Shown: positions 21,097 to 29,800, numbered from the stretch's first letter. The stretch: 64,000 bases of DNA from Candidatus Galacturonatibacter soehngenii (GCF_008830185.1 NZ_WAGX01000005.1:1364001-1428000), one strand, 5' to 3'. Made by a program: numbers and translations. The notes: a model not told the origin generated them from the letters alone.

Positions 21097-22164
21097 ATGA
21101 AAAGAATATTAACCAAGGATTTAATTCCAGGTATGATTACAGCCGAAGATATTCATACAATTAGCGGTCAGCTGATATTACCTGCGAATTTAAAGCTTAC
21201 AGATAAGATGATTATCAGGCTTGAATTTTATGCAATTGATGCGATTAACGTAATAGAGGAAAACAGCGAGGAAGTAGCAGAGCCTGTATTAACCTATCGG
21301 GAAAAAGTAGGTAACAGCAATGAATTCAAGAAATTTAGAGAGTCTTTTTTTGAAAATGTGGAATATTTTCAAAACTCTGTCAATTTAATTATAAATCGCA
21401 TTGCGCCTATTGATACCTACTCGCTACTTATGAATACACTAGATTTATTTTCTAGCGATTTAACGACTATTGGTGTTTTTGACATGCTTCATAATATGCG
21501 TGAGTATGATGATGTTACTTATCATCATTCCATGAGTGTAGGCATAATATGCAATATTTTTGGTAAATGGCTTGGATTTTCAAAAGAAGATATCGAGGTA
21601 CTAACTCTTGCAGGACTTCTTCATGATGTGGGTAAGGTTATGATTCCAGATGCAATCATTAAAAAGCCAGAACGTTTATCTGTAACAGAATACGAAATCA
21701 TAAAAACTCACCCGTTCCAAGGGTATAACCTATTAAAGGATGAAGATATTGATGAGCGAATTAAAAAGGCTGCACTGATGCACCACGAGCGATGTGATGG
21801 CTCTGGGTATCCGTCAAGGCTTCTTACAAATGACATTGACGAGTTTGCTAAAATAGTTGCCATAGCCGATGTATATGACGCAATGACTTCTGCCAGAGTA
21901 TATCGTGGTCCGCTTTGCCCTTTTGATGTCGTACATATTTTTGAAACAGAAGGTCTTAAGAAATTCGACCCTAAATACCTACTTACATTCTTAAAGCGAA
22001 TCATGGATACTTATATGAATAATGATGTCTTGTTAAATAACGGAGAAACAGGTACGATTATTATGATTAATCAATTGTACTTATCAAAACCAGTTATTAA
22101 AACTTCGACAGGCTTTATTGACTTATCACAGGAGCCTGATTTGTATATTGCGAAAATACTGTAA
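21097..22164 (+). CDS. HD-GYP domain phosphodiesterase
   Basis: 355 residues. The N-terminal 120 residues have no clear known domain. The HD-GYP domain shows HHSMSVGIICNIFGKWLG, LAGLLHDVGKVMIPD (the HD pair), THPFQGYNLL, MHHERCDGSGYPSRL (HHExxDGxGYP intact) and AIADVYDAMTSARVYRG. Intact motifs predict a working cyclic dinucleotide phosphodiesterase, most likely acting on c-di-GMP. The protein is cytoplasmic, with no membrane segment. A strong GGAGGGTGGG site precedes the ATG. It forms a single-gene unit with its own promoter and terminator; the GGDEF protein near 50 kb is the only candidate synthase in the window. Confidence 0.94.
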   Translation: MKRILTKDLIPGMITAEDIHTISGQLILPANLKLTDKMIIRLEFYAIDAINVIEENSEEVAEPVLTYREKVGNSNEFKKFRESFFENVEYFQNSVNLIINRIAPIDTYSLLMNTLDLFSSDLTTIGVFDMLHNMREYDDVTYHHSMSVGIICNIFGKWLGFSKEDIEVLTLAGLLHDVGKVMIPDAIIKKPERLSVTEYEIIKTHPFQGYNLLKDEDIDERIKKAALMHHERCDGSGYPSRLLTNDIDEFAKIVAIADVYDAMTSARVYRGPLCPFDVVHIFETEGLKKFDPKYLLTFLKRIMDTYMNNDVLLNNGETGTIIMINQLYLSKPVIKTSTGFIDLSQEPDLYIAKIL

Positions 22165-22196
22165 ATAATATCGTAACGTATTTATAACACATTTAA

Positions 22197-22229
22197 AAGG
22201 TCATTGTGAAATTCACTCACAATGACCTT
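22197..22229. terminator. Bidirectional terminator between the HD-GYP gene and murA
   Basis: AAGGTCATTGTGA (22197-22209) pairs perfectly with TCACAATGACCTT (22217-22229) around a 7-base loop. It lies between two convergent genes and can serve both. Confidence 0.8.
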
Positions 22230-22266
22230 AACTTTACTCTATTTCATTTATTCATATCATTCAATA

Positions 22267-23559
22267 TCAACCAATTTTTAATTTGAACTTTTGAATATCT
22301 TTTTCTGTTTCAACCTTCTCTATATTACCGCCAAGACTTCTTAGCTTTTCGTCAAAATCTTCATAACCACGTTCAATATAAATAATGTCTTCAACTGTAG
22401 TAAATCCTTCTGCTGCAAGCCCTGCAATAACTAGTGCTGCACCTGCTCTTAAATCAGGAGCATTCACCTGCGCTCCTGTGAATTTTGTTACGCCATCAAT
22501 AATTGCTGTATTACCTTCTACTTTAATAGAAGCTCCCATTCTAGTGAGCTCATCTACATATTTAAAACGATTCTCAAAAATACTTTCTGTAACTATACTT
22601 GTCCCCGAGGATAAAGCTAAAGTCACTGAAAATTGTGGTTGCATGTCTGTTGGAAAACCAGGATATGGAAGTGTCTTTACATGTGTATGCACAAGTCTTT
22701 TTGCTGCAACTACTCTTACTGCATCGTCAAGTTCTTCAACCTCACAGCCCATTTCAACTAATTTGGCAGTAATAGCTTCTAAATGCTTCGGTATTACTTT
22801 CTTAACTGTTACATCACCTTTGGTGGCTGCCGCAGCAAGCATAAAGGTGCCTGCTTCAATTTGGTCTGGGATAATAGAGTATTCACTCTTATGAAGCTTT
22901 TCTACTCCAACGATTCTTATCACGTCAGTACCTGCCCCTTTGATATTTGCCCCCATACTGTTTAAAAAGTTTGCTACATCAACAACATGTGGTTCTTTTG
23001 CTGCATTTTCAATTATCGTACTTCCTGATGCCATTGATGCTGCCATCATAATATTAATGGTTGCCCCAACTGTAACCACGTCAAGATAGATATGATTTCC
23101 TACTAAATTATCTGCTTTTGTCTTAATTAATCCATGCTCAATACTAACTTCCGTTCCAAGGGCTTTAAAACCTTTGATATGTTGGTCAATAGGTCGGCTT
23201 CCAATATTACACCCACCTGGTAATGCAACCTCTGCCTTTTTGTATTTTCCAAGTAATGCACCGATCAGATAATAAGATGCTCTGATTTTTTTAATATATT
23301 CATTGTCAATGGTAGTTCCTCTAATATTAGAACCATTTATTTTTACTGTATGTCTGTCAACTCTTTCTACGCTTGCACCGATTTCCTCAATTGCCTGTAA
23401 TAACACATTTATATCTCTAACATCTGGCATGTTATCAATCAAAACTGTTTCATCTGTCATAATGGATGCTGCTAGTATAGCTAGTGCAGCATTCTTTGCT
23501 CCACCTATTTCAACTTCCCCAACAAGTGGATTACCGCCCTTTATAATATACTGTTCCAT
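22267..23559 (-). CDS. murA: UDP-N-acetylglucosamine 1-carboxyvinyltransferase
   Basis: 430 residues from the ATG at 23559, preceded by GAGGTG. It opens with YIIKGGNPLVGEVEIGGAKN, containing the family's substrate-binding Lys and Asn. The catalytic Cys is C117 in PGGCNIGSRPIDQH, so it should be sensitive to fosfomycin. Later landmarks include GFPTDMQPQF and DLRAGAALVIAGLAAEG. MurA transfers enolpyruvate from PEP to UDP-GlcNAc, the first committed step of peptidoglycan synthesis. It stands alone here; in Bacillus it lies next to ywmB and the ATP synthase operon. Confidence 0.98.
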   Translation of the reverse strand: MEQYIIKGGNPLVGEVEIGGAKNAALAILAASIMTDETVLIDNMPDVRDINVLLQAIEEIGASVERVDRHTVKINGSNIRGTTIDNEYIKKIRASYYLIGALLGKYKKAEVALPGGCNIGSRPIDQHIKGFKALGTEVSIEHGLIKTKADNLVGNHIYLDVVTVGATINIMMAASMASGSTIIENAAKEPHVVDVANFLNSMGANIKGAGTDVIRIVGVEKLHKSEYSIIPDQIEAGTFMLAAAATKGDVTVKKVIPKHLEAITAKLVEMGCEVEELDDAVRVVAAKRLVHTHVKTLPYPGFPTDMQPQFSVTLALSSGTSIVTESIFENRFKYVDELTRMGASIKVEGNTAIIDGVTKFTGAQVNAPDLRAGAALVIAGLAAEGFTTVEDIIYIERGYEDFDEKLRSLGGNIEKVETEKDIQKFKLKIG

Positions 23560-23847
23560 AATACACCTCAATTAAATTCCAAATTTACTTTTCTATATAA
23601 TAAACATTCTCTATTCGCAATTTTACATAAAAATAAAACACACATATTTTAATATAGTACACCAAAATATCTAATATGGCAACAACTTCTTAAAGCACTA
23701 AAGTTATTATAACATAATATTGTTCATTGTAAAGTATTCTGTGAAACGAATAGACCTTCGATATCTTCCCATTTCAGTGGCCATCTGAATGTTTATCCAA
23801 AGCTTAATCATAACCTTTTTCTTATTGTGTATTACTTTATTTACCAA
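23560..23847. other. Intergenic stretch upstream of murA
   Basis: Together with the terminator and tail to 23903 this is a 344-base gene-free stretch. It must hold the murA promoter (minus strand). The DNA from 23576 to 23720 is strongly AT-rich. I see no RNA motif, leader ORF with a convincing ribosome site, or repeat here. Confidence 0.5.
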
Positions 23848-23889
23848 AAATGCTTTACATAGAATAAATTTACTCTATATAAAGCATTT
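23848..23889 (-). terminator. Terminator of the aroK/M23 peptidase unit
   Basis: AAATGCTTTA (23848-23857) pairs with TAAAGCATTT (23880-23889), with further pairing inside. A T5 run follows on the minus strand. It lies 15 bases past the stop of the peptidase gene. Confidence 0.8.
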
Positions 23890-23903
23890 GCAATATCTTA
23901 AAA

Positions 23904-25454
23904 TCAATTCAAGTAATTTAATGGATTTGACTGATCACCATTTACAATGATTTCAAAATGCACATGCGGTCCTGTACTTCTTCCTGTGTTTCCGCTTAAT
24001 GCAATCTTATCACCTTGTGAAACCTTATCGCCAGAGCTTACTAGGATTTTACTTAAATGCCCATATCTTGTCTGCATTCCATTGGAATGTTTAATGGTAA
24101 TACAATAACCATATCCATTCGACCATCCAGCGCTTACTACAGTTCCATTACAAGAGGCTTTGACCGCAGTTCCAACTGGGCAAGCCCAGTCAACTCCTTT
24201 GTGCATTCTGCCCCATCTTTTACCAAATCCAGAAGTAAATCTTCCACCTGTAATTGGCTTGATAAATGTAGGAGGCTCTTGCGTTCCAATTTGAATAATC
24301 TTTGGAATCGCTTCTGTGATTATATTTTCTTCTATAATTTCACGATTTGTTTCTTTTCCGTTTCTTTGAGTAAGCTTTGCTGTTACCTCTCGAAATCCTG
24401 AACTACCTTCTTGCATAACTTCTTGTTTTGTTGTAAACCAATTATCGTTTTCTATATATTCAACTGGAAGGGTATATTCCTCTTCATAAGTCGTCTGTTC
24501 TGTAACTATAACTGACAATTCTGGTTCTGGAACTGTAACAACAATTTCATCTCCAATTTGCAGTACGGTGTTCTCATCCAGATTTTCGTTCATCTCAACT
24601 ATTTTTGAAACAGAAACGTTGTTCTTTTGAGCAACGACGGAAAGGCAATCGCCAGATATCACCTCATATATTTTATTCTTTTCCTGATCTTTTGTTACTA
24701 AATTAATTGCTGTTTCTAGGTCTGTTATCTCTTCACTTTGAACATAAGTCTCTACAACTTCAATTTTTTGTTCAAAAGAAATGTCTAGTATTCCATCTTC
24801 TGTAACTGCTTCTCCCGATAAATCACCAGTGGTTGCTTCAGGTTGTTGCCCATTGGCATCTGTTTGTTGTGTACCTTCCGTTACCTTATCTGTTTGATTT
24901 GGAGATTTTGACATTTTATAAATATTTGGCTGCAAGGCGATTAACTCTTGTTTTTCTTCCTGAATCAAATCAATTGAAAATTGATTTTCCTGATCATATT
25001 TATTCTTTGCCTCACTTAACAAAGATATAACAGCATCTTTACTTGGCAAAGTGATTGAAAAATCATCTATCTTAATGGTATAAGCCTTTTGCTTGGTCGC
25101 AACGATACAAGATTTTAATTCTTGATAAACATTGTCTTTTACTACATCCAGATTATCAACTGACCCAACAATTTTTTTATCTGGCACTATTTCATAACTA
25201 TAATCCATATAAACAATATCTTGTGATTCTGATGCAATTTGCTTTCTTGCCTGCATTACAAGGTCATTGGCAACATTTTCCTCTAAGACAGTTCCCTCTT
25301 CTTGTCCATTGATAACAATGCGATAAAAAGTTCCGTCTCGGTCACCACGATTGCTTATGACAGGATTGACGATAAGCATCACAAGACAACTTAAACATGC
25401 ACCTACAAAATATGTGATTTTGATTCTCTTACTAAACTTTGTGATTTTTTTCAT
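23904..25454 (-). CDS. Cell-wall M23 metallopeptidase with LysM and G5 domains
   Basis: 516 residues. An N-terminal membrane anchor (about 14-31) precedes a long extracytoplasmic region. A LysM motif at about 264-310 (KIYEVISGDCLSVVAQ... IGDEIVV) binds peptidoglycan; a G5 domain follows (about 313-395). The peptidase M23 domain (about 405-512) shows FTSGFGKRWGRMHKGVDW, GTVVSAGWSNGYGYCITIKH, YGHLSKI and TGPHVHFEI, so the zinc ligands (HxxxD and HxH) are intact. It should cut peptide cross-links, or process wall during growth or sporulation. Its start lies inside the end of aroK, a 23-base overlap. Confidence 0.93.
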   Translation of the reverse strand: MKKITKFSKRIKITYFVGACLSCLVMLIVNPVISNRGDRDGTFYRIVINGQEEGTVLEENVANDLVMQARKQIASESQDIVYMDYSYEIVPDKKIVGSVDNLDVVKDNVYQELKSCIVATKQKAYTIKIDDFSITLPSKDAVISLLSEAKNKYDQENQFSIDLIQEEKQELIALQPNIYKMSKSPNQTDKVTEGTQQTDANGQQPEATTGDLSGEAVTEDGILDISFEQKIEVVETYVQSEEITDLETAINLVTKDQEKNKIYEVISGDCLSVVAQKNNVSVSKIVEMNENLDENTVLQIGDEIVVTVPEPELSVIVTEQTTYEEEYTLPVEYIENDNWFTTKQEVMQEGSSGFREVTAKLTQRNGKETNREIIEENIITEAIPKIIQIGTQEPPTFIKPITGGRFTSGFGKRWGRMHKGVDWACPVGTAVKASCNGTVVSAGWSNGYGYCITIKHSNGMQTRYGHLSKILVSSGDKVSQGDKIALSGNTGRSTGPHVHFEIIVNGDQSNPLNYLN

Positions 25455-25947
25455 TTTGAATAGCCTCTACTAATTTAGAAATTGTCATTTCAACAGTTAA
25501 ATTTTCTTCATCAATTATTATATCTGCATACTTCTCATATAGCGGTGTTCTTTCTTCATACAAATCTTTTAAGGTTTGTCCCTTTTTTAACACCACGCCT
25601 CTGCCTTTAATATCATCTAAACGCTTCTCAAGCTGTTGATATGATAACTTAAGATAACAAATCATTCCTATGCTCTTTAAATGAGCCATTGCTTCTTTCC
25701 CATAAACAACACTTCCACCTGTTGCAATAATAGACTTGTCTGCTATTAGCGAAGCATTAACTTGATTTTCTATTTCTATAAAACCGTCCACTCCTTCTTC
25801 TGCAATAATTTCACGCAAAAGTCTTTTTTCTCTTTCTTGTATGATTATATCTGAATCAATAAACTGATATCCTAAAACCTTGGCTAATACGACGCCAATG
25901 GTGCTTTTTCCAACTCCTGGCATCCCAATTAATACCAAATTATTCAT
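25432..25947 (-). CDS. aroK: Shikimate kinase
   Basis: 171 residues from the ATG at 25947; the TTG at 25962 is part of the upstream GAGG region. The P-loop GMPGVGKST, the substrate-binding DSD in FIDSDIIIQ, TGGSVV (Gly-Gly motif) and the lid Arg in KGRGVV are all present, as is RTPLYEKYAD near the end. It phosphorylates shikimate in the chorismate pathway. Other aro genes are not in the window. It is cotranscribed with the M23 peptidase by overlap, a pairing with no obvious functional link. Confidence 0.93.
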   Translation of the reverse strand: MNNLVLIGMPGVGKSTIGVVLAKVLGYQFIDSDIIIQEREKRLLREIIAEEGVDGFIEIENQVNASLIADKSIIATGGSVVYGKEAMAHLKSIGMICYLKLSYQQLEKRLDDIKGRGVVLKKGQTLKDLYEERTPLYEKYADIIIDEENLTVEMTISKLVEAIQNEKNHKV

Positions 25948-26199
25948 CTTATGTTTCCTCAACTTTCAATATGGGGAATATTCAACTACCTAATTATAAA
26001 ATTCAAACTCAAATATCTTATTAACTAGTTGTTACATCATTACTTAATATGTTATTAAAAAATCTTATAAATTTCAAGTACAATATTTTTTAATTATGAT
26101 ATACTATACTACAAAACATGTATTTTATGAAGAAAAATCGATTTTTTATTTTTTACATAATTCGTCATTTTATGAACCAAATGTTACATAGAGGATCTT

Positions 26200-26241
26200 A
26201 TGATTACAGTAGACAGAAACAGAACTGCTGATTTTTTTTAA
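26200..26241 (+). promoter_or_regulatory. Candidate leader peptide overlapping a terminator-like hairpin upstream of dinB
   Basis: A 13-codon ORF starts at the ATG at 26200, with AGAGGA seven bases ahead, and ends with TTT TTT TAA. It would encode MITVDRNRTADFF. Its own DNA forms a hairpin, CAGTAG (26207-26212) with CTGCTG (26225-26230), directly followed by T8 (26232-26239). So the last Phe codons are the T run of a terminator-like element, 33 bases before the polymerase IV start. This layout is known from ribosome-controlled attenuators; here it is inference and the stem is short with one G-U pair. Confidence 0.4.
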
Positions 26242-26273
26242 ACATTAATGATGCTTTTACTAAGGAAGGATGA

Positions 26274-27485
26274 TTGGGATTGGAACGTATTATTTTTCAT
26301 ATTGACGTAAATTCTGCTTATTTAAGTTGGAGCGCGGTTTCTAATTTGCAAAAGAATCCTACGCAGATAGATTTGCGAACGATTCCCTCCATTATTGGCG
26401 GAGATCGGGAAAGTCGACACGGAATTGTACTGGCAAAGTCAATACCTGCAAAAAAATACAACATTAGAACAGGAGAGCCCGTTGCACAGGCTCTTCGTAA
26501 GTGCCCATCTTTGGTAATTGAACCTCCTAATCATCAATTATACAGTGAATATAGCAAAAAGCTAATGAATGTTTTAAGTGAGTATAGCCCTGATTTAGAG
26601 AAGTTGAGTGTCGATGAATGTTTTATGGATTTTACTTCTATCGCACATCAATATCCTTCTTATTTACATGCCGCAACCTTAATTAAAGATCGTATCTATG
26701 AAGAGTTGGGATTTAGCGTTAACATTGGAATATCTTCTAATCGATTGCTCGCTAAAATGGCTTCTGACTTTAAAAAGCCAAATCTAGTTCATACACTTTT
26801 TCCATCTGAGATAAAGGAAAAAATGTGGCCACTGCCCGTAGGGGAATTGTATATGGCAGGACAATCCAGTGTAAAAACATTTCATAATTTAGGGATTTAT
26901 ACCATTGGAGATCTTGCTTGTACTTCTAAAAAGCTAATAGAACTTCACTTAAAAAGCCATGGACGACTTCTATGGCAATATGCTAATGGCATCGATGATA
27001 CACCCGTTATATCGGATCAAACGAAGCTAAAAGGAATTGGAAATTCCACGACGCTTTCCTTTGATGCCACCACAAAGGAAGAGAATACACATGTACTGCT
27101 AGCACTTTCAGAACAGGTATCAAAACGTCTTCGCTCATCAAAACAACTTGCGGGTATGATAAGTGTAGAAATAAAATATAATGATTTTTCAAATGTTTCT
27201 CATCAAATGCAACTAATCACACCTGCTAATACAACTGAGCATATCTATAAATACGCATGCATCCTTTTCGAAGATTTATGGAACCGTAACCCTGTCAGGC
27301 TCCTTGGCATTCGTACATCTAAGTTAACAAGCGAGGAGGAACCGATACAATTGTCTTTATTTGATACAGCAAAGAACGAAAAACACTTAAAGGCAGAACA
27401 AGCCATTGATTCTATTAAGACTCGTTTTGGTAACGATGCAATTATTCGTGGAAGCTTTCTTAAAAAAAATGATTCTTGCGAATAA
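26274..27485 (+). CDS. dinB: Y-family DNA polymerase (DNA polymerase IV-like)
   Basis: 403 residues beginning with a TTG at 26274 (a second TTG follows at 26280); AAGGAAGG lies just upstream and no in-frame ATG is available. The catalytic acidic residues are D11 in FHIDVNSAYLSW and D114-E115 in LSVDECFMDF. The little-finger domain follows from about 240. QLSLF at 359-363 matches the sliding-clamp binding motif, though it lies about 40 residues from the end. It replicates past damaged bases at the cost of accuracy. A convincing LexA box was not found; see the upstream leader ORF. Confidence 0.95.
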   Translation: MGLERIIFHIDVNSAYLSWSAVSNLQKNPTQIDLRTIPSIIGGDRESRHGIVLAKSIPAKKYNIRTGEPVAQALRKCPSLVIEPPNHQLYSEYSKKLMNVLSEYSPDLEKLSVDECFMDFTSIAHQYPSYLHAATLIKDRIYEELGFSVNIGISSNRLLAKMASDFKKPNLVHTLFPSEIKEKMWPLPVGELYMAGQSSVKTFHNLGIYTIGDLACTSKKLIELHLKSHGRLLWQYANGIDDTPVISDQTKLKGIGNSTTLSFDATTKEENTHVLLALSEQVSKRLRSSKQLAGMISVEIKYNDFSNVSHQMQLITPANTTEHIYKYACILFEDLWNRNPVRLLGIRTSKLTSEEEPIQLSLFDTAKNEKHLKAEQAIDSIKTRFGNDAIIRGSFLKKNDSCE

Positions 27486-27488
27486 CTG

Positions 27489-28076
27489 CTATGCTCCAAT
27501 ATAATGATTCACTTTCGTTAATCCTGCTTTATCCCAACAAAGAACAACATAAAGACAAAGTATCTTCTCTCCATTATTACGATAACAATGCTCTTGATTA
27601 GCTGCTAATTGAATGGAATTGTTTTCTTTTACCATGTACTCTTTTCCGTTAATATTCAAAACAAGTTCTCCACTTGTTACCGTTACATACTCAAATGTAT
27701 TTTCGCCACGTATTGTTTTATATTCTCCGCCTGGCTCGATTTCAATCAGATAGATTTCAAAGTTTCTTCTTTCATCATACGGAAAATAAGTGTATACACG
27801 ACAATTATTTTCCACATCATATGTTTTTGTTAACTCGTCCTTTTCTACGATTTTTACCTGTTGCACAGGAGTCTGAATTAACTCTTCAAAGGACACTCTA
27901 ATACCTTCTACTATTTTACCAATAATTGTAACCGTAGGATTGGATTCTCCTCTTTCAATTTGCCCAAGCATACTTTTACTAACCCCAGTCTGCTTTGCCA
28001 ACATATCAAGACTCATATTTTTTGATTTTCTAATTCTTTTTAAATTTATCGCAATGTTTTTATCTAAATGGCCCAT
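27489..28076 (-). CDS. XRE-family regulator with C-terminal cupin domain
   Basis: 195 residues. The N-terminal helix-turn-helix (about 8-62) shows LKRIRKSKNMSLDMLAKQTG and VSKSMLGQIERGESNPTVTI. A cupin barrel follows (about 85-180), with FEIYLIEIEPGGEYK, HCYRNNGEK and ELVLNINGKEYMV. Proteins of this build sense a small molecule in the cupin and control nearby transport or amine/amino-acid genes. The likely target is unclear: the gene converges with dinB, and its upstream side is occupied by the IS elements. Confidence 0.9.
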   Translation of the reverse strand: MGHLDKNIAINLKRIRKSKNMSLDMLAKQTGVSKSMLGQIERGESNPTVTIIGKIVEGIRVSFEELIQTPVQQVKIVEKDELTKTYDVENNCRVYTYFPYDERRNFEIYLIEIEPGGEYKTIRGENTFEYVTVTSGELVLNINGKEYMVKENNSIQLAANQEHCYRNNGEKILCLYVVLCWDKAGLTKVNHYIGA

Positions 28077-28232
28077 AAAATAACTCCTTTTTTATTCATA
28101 ATTCTCTAATTCATCCCTCTAAGGGCTTTACAATTAGCAAGTTCTTCAAACTTTCCCATTATATAAAAAAGTGTCTTCGACACTTCAACTCCCCTCCCCC
28201 TCAATCTTGAGGGGATTTAGGGGGTTTTCTTT

Positions 28233-29411
28233 TTGCTACAAATCCTTCATAATAATCTTATGAGCAACATACTTCAGGATATATTTAAAGATAACTATGA
28301 AAGAATGATTTATACTTTACACCCTCGCAAGTCGGTCATTGAAAATGTTAATCGTATGATTAACTGCGGTGACCCTTCTTTTGGTGGTGCAATGTATGGT
28401 TGCGGCAAATGTGGTACCCTTAAATTTGTTCCTTTCCGTTGTCACAGTCGCTTCTGTCCTACCTGTGGAACTAAGTATTCCATTGACCGCACTACCTCTA
28501 TGTCTTTTAAGATAATCAATGCTCAGCACCGTCACTGTGTTTTTACCATTGATTCTGAACTTAGACATTACTTTCTTGAAGATAGAAAACTTCTTAATCT
28601 TCTTTTTGAAGCTGTTCAAAGTGTTGTCTTTCGCTTATTTCACAAAGACAATAAAGCCGAAAAATTCACGCCTGGATTCATTCTTGTTCTCCACACTTTT
28701 GGTAGAGACTTGAAATGGAATCCTCATATTCATTGTCTTCTGTCCGAAGGTGGCATTGGTAACTCTGGTATTTGGCGTCCCAAAACTCACTTTAATTACA
28801 CATTCCTTCGCAACGCCTTTCGCACAGCCCTCCTTAACTTAATGGAGAAAAAGCTTGGGCCATCTTTTATACTGGTCAAGGCTAAATGCTACCACGAACA
28901 TAAAGAAGGATTCTATGTCTATGCAAAACCTAATAAGTGTAATCCTAAAGTTGTTACTAAATACATAGGCCGTTATCTTGGTCGTCCTGTTATTGCCACT
29001 TCTCGTATCGACGATTACGACGGTGAAAATGTAACTTTTCACTACAATCGTCATGAGGATGACAAACTTGTCGTTGAAACCATTCCTGTTATGGAATTCA
29101 TTGAACGACTAAGCATGCACATTCCTGAAAAACACTTCAAACAAATCCGCTACTATGGTCTTTATGCAAGAACACGTGAGAGTGATAAAAAGCTATCTCT
29201 TGCCATATCAAAAGAAAAACATAAGGTTATTCTTTCATTCAATCGCTGGCGCAATTGCACTTTATCCTCTTTTGGTTATGATCCTCTCAAATGTCCATGC
29301 TGTGGCGAGACAATGCTTTTTCTTGAGCTTTATCATAAACATCAGCATATTTCTCTGGACAAAATGTATGAAAGGGCAATGGGAAGACTCCCAACTTTCT
29401 CTTCTGCATGA
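28233..29411 (+). CDS. IS91-family transposase (HUH/Y2), copy 1
   Basis: 392 residues from a TTG at 28233 that has AGGGGG upstream; an ATG at 28260 is the alternative. The N-terminal zinc-binding part has C57-x2-C60, C70 and C75-x2-C78. The HUH motif is H165-I-H167 in WNPHIHCLLSEGG. The paired catalytic tyrosines are Y244 and Y248 in KYIGRYLGRP, with the YxxxY spacing of IS91. A second CxxC (CPCCGETM) lies near the C-terminus. Such enzymes move single-stranded DNA by rolling-circle transposition. The gene is intact and identical to copy 2. Confidence 0.95.
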   Translation: MLQILHNNLMSNILQDIFKDNYERMIYTLHPRKSVIENVNRMINCGDPSFGGAMYGCGKCGTLKFVPFRCHSRFCPTCGTKYSIDRTTSMSFKIINAQHRHCVFTIDSELRHYFLEDRKLLNLLFEAVQSVVFRLFHKDNKAEKFTPGFILVLHTFGRDLKWNPHIHCLLSEGGIGNSGIWRPKTHFNYTFLRNAFRTALLNLMEKKLGPSFILVKAKCYHEHKEGFYVYAKPNKCNPKVVTKYIGRYLGRPVIATSRIDDYDGENVTFHYNRHEDDKLVVETIPVMEFIERLSMHIPEKHFKQIRYYGLYARTRESDKKLSLAISKEKHKVILSFNRWRNCTLSSFGYDPLKCPCCGETMLFLELYHKHQHISLDKMYERAMGRLPTFSSA

Positions 29412-29426
29412 AATATATACATACCA

Positions 29427-29459
29427 CCTCCGTCTGTGATAAAATATATAAAACGGAGG
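29427..29459 (+). promoter_or_regulatory. Hairpin that would hide the ribosome site of the passenger ORF (copy 1)
   Basis: CCTCCGT (29427-29433) pairs perfectly with ACGGAGG (29453-29459), which contains the Shine-Dalgarno sequence of the small ORF starting at 29468. The loop holds an AT-rich GATAAAATATATAAA stretch. It may control translation, and read-through transcripts from the transposase would carry it. The same structure is in copy 2 at 30995-31027. Confidence 0.55.
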
Positions 29460-29467
29460 AAAACACT

Positions 29468-29647
29468 ATGTCAAAATGTTCAGATGAAATCAGAAACAAG
29501 TATATACAGAATCCACCCGAAGGCATGACCGCTGATGACATCCGCCACATGAGTGAGGATGATTTGCTTGATATGGATTACTTCTTAAATGAAGACGATG
29601 CGTTTGACGAAGACTTCCCGGGAGCTGAAGGTTTCTATATCTTCTAA
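29468..29647 (+). CDS. Small acidic passenger protein of the IS91 element, copy 1
   Basis: 59 residues from the ATG at 29468; the site GGAGGA lies eight bases upstream. The second half is strongly acidic (MSEDDLLDMDYF, NEDDAFDEDF), and the ending PGAEGFYIF is hydrophobic and aromatic. No domain is recognised. It follows the transposase by 56 bases inside the repeated unit. A role in regulating the transposase, for example as a DNA mimic, is speculation. Confidence 0.65.
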   Translation: MSKCSDEIRNKYIQNPPEGMTADDIRHMSEDDLLDMDYFLNEDDAFDEDFPGAEGFYIF

Positions 29648-29699
29648 AACCTATCGTTTACTTGTTGTGCCCGCCTCCATGCGGGCCCTTTTCATATCA

Positions 29700-29722
29700 A
29701 GAGTTCTCCGAAGGAGAACTTT
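29700..29722 (+). repeat. Right-end hairpin of IS91 copy 1
   Basis: AGTTCTCC (29702-29709) pairs with GGAGAACT (29713-29720), followed by TTCCTATAAAG at the junction with copy 2. A terminal hairpin at this end fits the ter site of rolling-circle elements. Copy 2 has the same structure at 31270-31288. Confidence 0.7.
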
Positions 29723-29800
29723 CCTATAAAGTAAAAAAGTGTCTTCGACACTTCAACTCCCCTCCCCCTCAATCTTGAGGGGATTTAGGGGGTTTTCTTT

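Larger units (their letters stand above)
28164..29731 (+). mobile_element. IS91-family element, copy 1 (1568 bp)
   Basis: This unit is repeated exactly, head to tail, with copy 2. Limits are set by where the two copies stop matching; the A-run at each end leaves a few bases of doubt. The left end carries a hairpin, AGTGTC-TTC-GACACT (28170-28184), then the complementary CCCCTC/GAGGGG pair (about 28195-28214). The right end carries AGTTCTCC-GAA-GGAGAACT (29702-29720). There are no long terminal inverted repeats and no target duplication, as expected for rolling-circle IS91-type elements. It contains the transposase and a small passenger ORF. Confidence 0.85.

Noticed and set aside
22385-22894. 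Long open frame on the plus strand opposite murA (169 residues)
   Set aside because: It lies entirely inside murA, has no ribosome site and an unnatural Ser/Thr-rich composition; it is a shadow of murA codon use.
26172-26187. Possible LexA/SOS box GAAC...GTT upstream of dinB
   Set aside because: The half-sites GAAC and GTT are five bases apart, where the Gram-positive LexA site needs four, and the right half is incomplete.
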